A DNA stretch of 64,000 nucleotides from Flavimobilis marinus (lineage in GTDB: Bacteria > Actinomycetota > Actinomycetes > Actinomycetales > Cellulomonadaceae): NCBI RefSeq assembly GCF_900113055.1, contig NZ_FONZ01000003.1, forward strand, positions 124,001 to 188,000, read 5' to 3'. Position 1 is the first letter of the stretch, and each line of letters opens with the position of its first letter. Of the stretch, positions 58,976-64,000 are shown one piece after another. The position numbers and the translations under genes are program-made. The notes beneath the pieces are model-generated. The model ran no database searches. It was not told the DNA's origin and worked only from the letters and a program-made list of their open reading frames with translations.

Positions 58976-60179
58976 CCGGAGAAGCCTGGCCGCCGACCGT
59001 ATCGGCGCGGGCGATCAGCCCGAGCCCGAGACCGAGACGGACAAGCAGCCCAAGCAACGCACCAACAAAAGCCCCCGATATGGGCTCGTGGCGAACGAGC
59101 AAGGAACAGGCCATTATGATGCCAAGGAGACCGATTGCATTCAGAATGGGCATGGCACTATAGGATCTCGACCGCATGAGCACGGCACCGATAGCATAGA
59201 ACCCCGGGACCGCGAGCGCACATCCTGCGACGGCTGCGAGTTCGATCGTCGTAAATCGTAAAGACGGATTCAAGAGACCCGGACCTCCGAGCCCATAGAA
59301 TCCAATACCCAAAGCGACGATCGGAAGAGCAACGCCGGACCAACGCAACAGTAGACGGCAGCCTAGCGCCAGACCGCCCTTCGACCCTTCTGGACCACTG
59401 CGCCCGTTCGTCCCGAGCCACGCTTGCTGGAAGGCGTTCACGACAAACTCAACGGCGATTACGATGTAGAGCGCGACAGCGAACCGTCCCACATTCGCTG
59501 GGGTGCTCCAAGCAGCGAGGAAGTACTGGGGTATAGCCCAGGTGAAGTTTGCTAAACCGTAGGCAGCACCCAAAGGGATGCCGCCGTGGACCAACGACCT
59601 GATCTCAGTTCGCGTGGCAGGCTGCGACGGGCTACTTTGTATGCGTGACGCCCACATCGCAGTCGCAAGACCCATAGCCGTTCCCCCACAAAGGACGACT
59701 GCAATGCTCTGCAACGCACCCATCGAGAATATCGCCGCCACAGCCGTCAAGAGTATCGCAGCCAACAACTGCACAAGAGCGTACAGGCCAATCGCTCTAA
59801 TTGACCCCTCGCGTTGCAGGAAGGCGAGTCTTAGATCGCTCACGCCCTCTAGATACTTCGCCAGACTCACTAGACCCAACACCTGGATTCCAGGCTCAGG
59901 TAAGAAAGCACCGAGGCCTAAGCACAAAGCGACTCCCCCGAGGCCCGCTATCAACCTGATCCGGGTAAATGCGGCGCGCGAGGTAGAGGCCTCCACTGTG
60001 AAGTAGAGATTCCTCAAACCCAAGCTCAACGTTACAAAGATTGGACCTGATATCGCCATCGCCAAGGCGTAAGCGCCGAGCATTTCGACGCCGAAGCGTC
60101 CCGCAACGAGTGTGAGAGTAGCGAGCTGCAGCGCGTATCGCGATAAGGCTGCTGCCATGAGATGCATACGAGTTCGCAC
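58953..60179 (-). CDS. Wzx-type polysaccharide flippase
   Basis: Flippases of the MATE/MVF superfamily turn lipid-linked repeat units to the outer face. The 408-residue product has about 12 membrane segments, begins MRTRMHLMAAALSRYALQLA and has a Gly-rich IPLGAAYGLANFTWAIPQYF core near residue 200. Similarity is structural, not motif-based, but the position between the polymerase and pyruvyl transferase genes fits well. Confidence 0.8.
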   Translation of the reverse strand: MRTRMHLMAAALSRYALQLATLTLVAGRFGVEMLGAYALAMAISGPIFVTLSLGLRNLYFTVEASTSRAAFTRIRLIAGLGGVALCLGLGAFLPEPGIQVLGLVSLAKYLEGVSDLRLAFLQREGSIRAIGLYALVQLLAAILLTAVAAIFSMGALQSIAVVLCGGTAMGLATAMWASRIQSSPSQPATRTEIRSLVHGGIPLGAAYGLANFTWAIPQYFLAAWSTPANVGRFAVALYIVIAVEFVVNAFQQAWLGTNGRSGPEGSKGGLALGCRLLLRWSGVALPIVALGIGFYGLGGPGLLNPSLRFTTIELAAVAGCALAVPGFYAIGAVLMRSRSYSAMPILNAIGLLGIIMACSLLVRHEPISGAFVGALLGLLVRLGLGLGLIARADTVGGQASPDVGDRHD

Positions 60180-60205
60180 AACGCGCCTCCCTGGGACCCT
60201 CCGCT

Positions 60206-61510
60206 CTACGCGGTTCTCGCAGTTTCGATGAACACCTCGAACGGCGCTCGCACCGTTCTCGCGATGTCGCTCCCCAATGGTGAAGGCGCGTAGTCCGTCG
60301 ATCGGATCAACAGTTCAGACCAGTTCGCCGACACATCGTCGAACCGAAACACATTGCCCTTCACATCGAAGAATCTCGATATTCCTTGCAGTTTCTGATC
60401 GTAGTACCGGTCAAAAGAAAGCCCGAACGCGGGCGTGCCCTCGGATAGCGCGAACACCATCGGATGGTAGCGCGTACAGAATAATGCCTCGGCGCGCCGA
60501 AGTGCACTCTTCACAACCAGCGGGCTTCCCTCGTAATCCCAGAACGCAACATTGGACCGCGTCTCAGGTTTCCAGTCGCGTACCACCAGCCTAGCGGTTT
60601 CGCGGTCGTCTGAGTATCGACCCGCGGTCATATTCGGAATGAAGACGACCCGCAGACCTAGCTCCCTAGCCGTCTCGGCCGCACTTTCAAGCTGCCGCGC
60701 GAGTCGACGTAAGATTTTACGTGACGTGCTGGCCCTCCGATGGATCGAGAATGCGACGAAGCGCTCGTCACTGACGAGATCCCGCAACAGAATCTCCGCC
60801 TGTCGCTCGGCATCCGCATCGCCTTCAAGAGCCAGCGCCCAATCCGGCTCAACGCTAACTACCGCGGGCGGTACTTTCATCTCGAGCAACAGTCGCCGGG
60901 AGGAATCAGCGCGCACCGACACATGTTTGGCACTGGAGAACATCTTCGCTGCCCACTCATTATTCACGCGTTTTTCGAGCGGACCTACACCCTGTCCTAG
61001 GAACAACACAGGCACTTCATGGTCGCGTGCAATTCTACTCAGGAGCGCCCAAGAATACACGCCGTGTACCGAGTAGTCGTCATTGATAGCTCCTGCACCG
61101 GTGAAGACAAGTGCAGCTGAATTCGCGATGACTTCGCGCCAACGCGCAATCAAAACACTCGAGTCTTGCAATTCCTTTCGCACTCTCCTGCGCGCCACTT
61201 GGTCCCGAAAAGGGCGCGACACGAGCGCATCGGCGAACGCGCCAACTCTGCCCGGCATCAGCGTGGACAGCGCGCGTCCGGTTCGCAGTCTTTGGAACGC
61301 GTACGGGAGAACTAGTACGTTGGGAATAGGTGGTTCCCATCCTGGTGCGGCGTCAGTCCATATTGGCGCATGGGGGAGATGCGCACGTAAGGTCTGCGCC
61401 GCCGCGAGCCACATGCACTCATCACCGAGATTCGTCGATCCATTGGCGCTCCCGATTAGGACCCACGGCTTGCCTGCAACTTGCGACTTATCCTGCGTGG
61501 AGGCGCTCAT
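60206..61510 (-). CDS. Polysaccharide pyruvyl transferase
   Basis: These enzymes move pyruvate from phosphoenolpyruvate to a sugar of the repeat unit, adding negative charge. The 434-residue product has an N-terminal GSANGSTNLGDECMWLAAAQ, the VPVLFLGQGVGPLE stretch (about 190) and RRAEALFCTRYHPMVFALSE near the C-terminus, typical of PF04230. The ATG at 61510 overlaps the glycosyltransferase stop (ATGA); the open frame upstream of it lacks a family start. Confidence 0.86.
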   Translation of the reverse strand: MSASTQDKSQVAGKPWVLIGSANGSTNLGDECMWLAAAQTLRAHLPHAPIWTDAAPGWEPPIPNVLVLPYAFQRLRTGRALSTLMPGRVGAFADALVSRPFRDQVARRRVRKELQDSSVLIARWREVIANSAALVFTGAGAINDDYSVHGVYSWALLSRIARDHEVPVLFLGQGVGPLEKRVNNEWAAKMFSSAKHVSVRADSSRRLLLEMKVPPAVVSVEPDWALALEGDADAERQAEILLRDLVSDERFVAFSIHRRASTSRKILRRLARQLESAAETARELGLRVVFIPNMTAGRYSDDRETARLVVRDWKPETRSNVAFWDYEGSPLVVKSALRRAEALFCTRYHPMVFALSEGTPAFGLSFDRYYDQKLQGISRFFDVKGNVFRFDDVSANWSELLIRSTDYAPSPLGSDIARTVRAPFEVFIETARTA

Positions 61511-62418
61511 TCGGCGTCGGCCCCTTTCGTCTGAGATACCCGAGCTCCTGGCCACCCTGGTACATGAGTACACCTAATCGTCGTCAGTTCATTCCTGTAT
61601 CCGTCGAGCTCAGTCGAAGTAGCGGGATGGAACTTTCGCCTGTAAGCTAAGGGCCATAATGCGGGGCCAACGGTGGCGATCACCAACTGGCGAAGCAAAC
61701 TACGTGTCTCTAGTTGGACGCGCCGTCGTGACCATTTTTGTTCGAAACGGCGCAGCACCACACGGTCATCGTGCAGCGTGGCCAGCGATTTCGCCCGATT
61801 GAAGGGGCGTGGTATGCGATAATAGAGGAGCGGTTCGTCGATCCGGACCGCTCGGCTTCGTTCCCCGGCGCGAAGCCAGAGCTCTTTGTCCTCAGCACGC
61901 GCAATGCTCTCGTCGTATGGGTTGTCTCGAAACCATCGGGTCCTAGCAGCCACGGTGGGGTGCGTTATTGCAAACGCTCCAGCGGCGCCCATCTGGTTCT
62001 CGTCCAGGTTGGCTTCTCGCAGCAACCCGAGCGGCGCCGCATTTTCATCGATTTGGATTGCGCGGGATGCCACTATGGTGGACTCGTCGGTTTCGCGGAG
62101 CCTTTTCAACTGCACTTCGACTCTACGCATTCTCATCACATCGTCCGCATCCATTCTGAATAGATACTCAGTAGCCGCCTCCTCTGCTATCTGATTTAGC
62201 CGTGCCGCCAGACCGCAGCGCAGCCCGTCGTCGATCACACGAACACGTTCGTCATTAATTGTCGTGGCTAGCTGTGCGATCTCTGCCGAAGCTCCGTCCA
62301 GAACGATCAGCAACCTCCAGTGCGTGTGCGTTTGCGCGAACACCGATCGCACTGCCATTTGGAAGCCATCCCGCGAGTTCCCGGCAACCGGGATGGCTAT
62401 CGTCACGTGCGGTTCCAT
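61507..62418 (-). CDS. Glycosyltransferase family 2
   Basis: GT2 enzymes are inverting sugar transferases. The 303-residue product starts MEPHVTIAIPVAGNSRDGFQ, followed by the WRLLIVLDGASAE strand and the DXD-like EYLFRMDADDVMRMRRVEVQ. A late YDESIARAEDKELWLRAGER has the ED catalytic-base motif. The ATG at 62418 has AAAAGG upstream. It is the first gene of a four-gene minus-strand unit. Confidence 0.88.
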   Translation of the reverse strand: MEPHVTIAIPVAGNSRDGFQMAVRSVFAQTHTHWRLLIVLDGASAEIAQLATTINDERVRVIDDGLRCGLAARLNQIAEEAATEYLFRMDADDVMRMRRVEVQLKRLRETDESTIVASRAIQIDENAAPLGLLREANLDENQMGAAGAFAITHPTVAARTRWFRDNPYDESIARAEDKELWLRAGERSRAVRIDEPLLYYRIPRPFNRAKSLATLHDDRVVLRRFEQKWSRRRVQLETRSLLRQLVIATVGPALWPLAYRRKFHPATSTELDGYRNELTTIRCTHVPGWPGARVSQTKGADAE

Positions 62419-62717
62419 TGTCGACCTTTTCTCGGCTATCGCGATGTGCTTTGTCACGCCAGGGCTCCTTCCTCGCAAAATTACTCAGCTTGCGATGCAT
62501 AGTCATCGGCCGCCTGCATGAATCAAGCCCGAAATTCCATTCTGTACATCGGCACCGCGGCCGAAGGGGTCATGTATGTTGCTGTTTAACGAGTCTTGAT
62601 TTTGCGCAAGGCTGCTGCGGGCGCGACGCACCATGCATTGTGACACACGCGACCTGCGAGGAGCAGTCGAGCGCCGACTCCCAGGCACCTCTCAGAGATC
62701 CGGGCCATGCTGGACTC
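62419..62717. other. Divergent intergenic region, no gene
   Basis: 299 bp between GT2 and the response regulator gene. The left 160 bp are AT-richer and must hold the promoter of the polysaccharide unit; the right side returns to high GC. No hairpin, repeat or promoter could be assigned with confidence. Confidence 0.5.
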
Positions 62718-63452
62718 ATGAGCGCTGGTCCTGTCACCCCCGAGGCGCGGCTCCTGGTCGTCGACGACGAGCCGAACATCCGCGAGCTCCTCGCCACCTC
62801 GCTGCGGTTCGCGGGCTTCGAGATCCACGTCGCCGCCGACGGCGCCACCGCCCTGCGCCTCGCCCGCGAGGTCGACCCGGACCTGGTCCTGCTCGACGTC
62901 ATGCTCCCCGACATGGACGGCTTCACCGTGACGCGCCGCATGCGCGAGGGCGGCCACCACGTGCCCGTGCTGTTCCTGACCGCGCGGGACGACACCGCCG
63001 ACAAGGTCACCGGCCTCACGGTCGGCGGCGACGACTACGTCACCAAGCCATTCAGCCTCGAGGAGGTCATCGCGCGCATCCGGGCGGTCCTGCGCCGCAC
63101 CCGGGACGCGTCCGACGACGACGGCTCGGTCCTGCGGTTCGCCGACCTCGAGCTGGACGAGGACACCCACGAGGTCCGCCGCGCGGGACGGGAGATCGAC
63201 CTGTCCCCCACCGAGTTCAAGCTGCTGCGCTACCTCATGCTCAACCCCAACCGGGTGCTGTCGAAGGCGCAGATCCTCGACCACGTCTGGCAGTACGACT
63301 TCCAGGGCGAGGCGAACATCGTCGAGTCCTACATCTCCTACCTGCGCCGCAAGATCGACGTGCCGCCCGCGCCGGGCGAGCCCGCGCCCGTCCCCCTGAT
63401 CCAGACCAAGCGCGGCGTCGGCTACCTGCTGCGCACACCTGCGGGCAGCTGA
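62718..63452 (+). CDS. OmpR-family response regulator
   Basis: The receiver domain (residues 10-125) has the acidic pair LLVVDDEPN, phosphorylation site Asp60 (DLVLLDVMLPDMDG), the Thr near 88 (FLTARDD) and Lys110 (DDYVTKPF). A winged-helix DNA-binding domain follows with LSPTEFKLLRYLMLNPNRVL and IVESYISYLRRKIDV, then GVGYLLR. The product is 244 residues. The frame is open much further left, but the ATG at 62718 is the family start. The sensor kinase gene follows by 8 nt; overall the pair resembles TcrX/TcrY or MprA/MprB types. Confidence 0.94.
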   Translation: MSAGPVTPEARLLVVDDEPNIRELLATSLRFAGFEIHVAADGATALRLAREVDPDLVLLDVMLPDMDGFTVTRRMREGGHHVPVLFLTARDDTADKVTGLTVGGDDYVTKPFSLEEVIARIRAVLRRTRDASDDDGSVLRFADLELDEDTHEVRRAGREIDLSPTEFKLLRYLMLNPNRVLSKAQILDHVWQYDFQGEANIVESYISYLRRKIDVPPAPGEPAPVPLIQTKRGVGYLLRTPAGS

Positions 63453-63460
63453 GCGGTCCC

Positions 63461-64000
63461 GTGAGCACCCACCCCCCGGCGCCCGACGACGGCGCTGCCG
63501 GACCGCCCGTCGCGCGCGCGTCGGGCCCGGTCCCACCACCGCCACCACCACCTCCGCCACCCGCGGAAGCGCCAGCAGCAGATCCAGCAGCCCCACCGGC
63601 ACCCCCCGCCGATCCATGGGACCACGACCCGGAGTCCACCGGGTTCGGCGCGAGCCTGAGCCGGGTGTCGCTGCGCACGCGGATGGTGGTGCTGATCGTC
63701 GTGGCGCTCGTGCTCGGCCTGACCTTCAGCACCGTCGCCGCGACCACGCTGCTGCGCGGCTACCTCGTCGACCAGCTGGACCGCCAGCTGCTGGTGACGG
63801 CGTCGGCGGCGCAGTCGGGCGCGCGCGACATCGCCGCCCTGACGGCCTCGAGCGCCCTGCCGTCGGAGTACTACTTCGAGGTGCAGAGCGCGGACGGCCG
63901 GCGCACGCACGTCATCTACGACCGGCGCAGCACCGCGGCATGGGGCGCCCCCGTCATCCCCGACGTCGCGCCGGACAGCCCGCTCCTCGACGGGCAGCCG
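63461..64000 (+). CDS. Sensor histidine kinase (partial, N-terminal part)
   Basis: Partner of the response regulator. The visible 180 residues (from GTG at 63461) begin with a Pro-rich cytoplasmic segment containing ten consecutive Pro, then one membrane helix (about 78-100, MVVLIVVALVLGLTFSTVAA). An extracytoplasmic sensor region follows, with GYLVDQLDRQLLVTASAAQS after the helix, typical of actinobacterial kinases of this kind. The kinase core lies beyond the window edge. Confidence 0.87.
   Translation, partial: MSTHPPAPDDGAAGPPVARASGPVPPPPPPPPPPAEAPAADPAAPPAPPADPWDHDPESTGFGASLSRVSLRTRMVVLIVVALVLGLTFSTVAATTLLRGYLVDQLDRQLLVTASAAQSGARDIAALTASSALPSEYYFEVQSADGRRTHVIYDRRSTAAWGAPVIPDVAPDSPLLDGQP

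Noticed and set aside
1-64000. tRNA, rRNA or known riboswitch
   Set aside because: No tRNA cloverleaf, rRNA segment or riboswitch core was recognised in the intergenic regions by eye; a covariance-model scan would be needed to exclude small RNAs.

Overview
The window is high-GC DNA from a motile Gram-positive actinobacterium, most likely Cellulomonas or a close relative in the Micrococcales. The signs are very high GC with GTG and TTG starts, a flagellum with no P- or L-ring genes, and DUF4012, DUF3027 and the split XPB helicase pair. The genus is an inference; no rRNA or marker gene is present to prove it.

Positions 1-35,700 hold a nearly complete flagellar and chemotaxis locus. On the minus strand, in transcription order, are flgB-flgC-fliE-fliF-fliG-fliH-fliI-fliJ-NlpC/P60-fliK-flgD-flgE, an inserted DUF559 gene, flbD-motA-motB-fliL, fliM-fliN-fliO-fliP-fliQ-fliR-flhB, flhA-flhF-like-csrA, and cheA-cheW (cheW is cut by the window edge). 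Flagellin, fliD-fliS-fliT and the sigma-28 gene fliA follow further right on the same strand. On the plus strand is flgN-flgK-flgL-fliW plus a degenerate EAL/HDOD protein. I see no flgF, flgG, flgM or flhG here.

Read by eye, one promoter motif recurs upstream of the flagellar units: TCAT (or TCAA, TCAC, TTAT), 15 nt, then NCCGAT. It lies before cheA, fliM, flbD, flgB, flagellin and flgN, and a 16-nt-spaced version precedes a secreted Ig-like protein. This is very probably the sigma-28 regulon. CsrA and FliW are both encoded, and the flagellin leader carries two GGA sites placed as CsrA sites are: one in a hairpin loop, one in the ribosome binding site. This predicts a CsrA-FliW-flagellin homeostasis loop.

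A family of about 60-bp palindromes occurs four times, each just 3' of a gene. Two copies bracket the DUF559 gene inserted between flgE and flbD.

Positions 35,700-50,700 hold a secreted Ig-like protein, DUF4012, DUF3027, a cold-shock protein, and the start of exopolysaccharide synthesis and control (initiating phosphoglycosyltransferase, Wzz/BY-kinase, low-molecular-weight phosphatase). These are followed by an XPB N-terminal-type protein plus XPB helicase, a TPM-domain membrane protein and PspA.

Positions 50,700-57,700 are a graveyard of insertion sequences: a broken IS30, then an ISL3 element containing an IS3 element and a truncated IS481. Between them lie a family 4 glycosyltransferase, a hexapeptide acetyltransferase and a NYN-domain protein. 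Positions 57,800-62,500 are a visibly lower-GC polysaccharide block on the minus strand (GT2, pyruvyl transferase, Wzx flippase, Wzy/EpsG polymerase), probably acquired. The window ends with an OmpR-type response regulator and the start of its sensor kinase.
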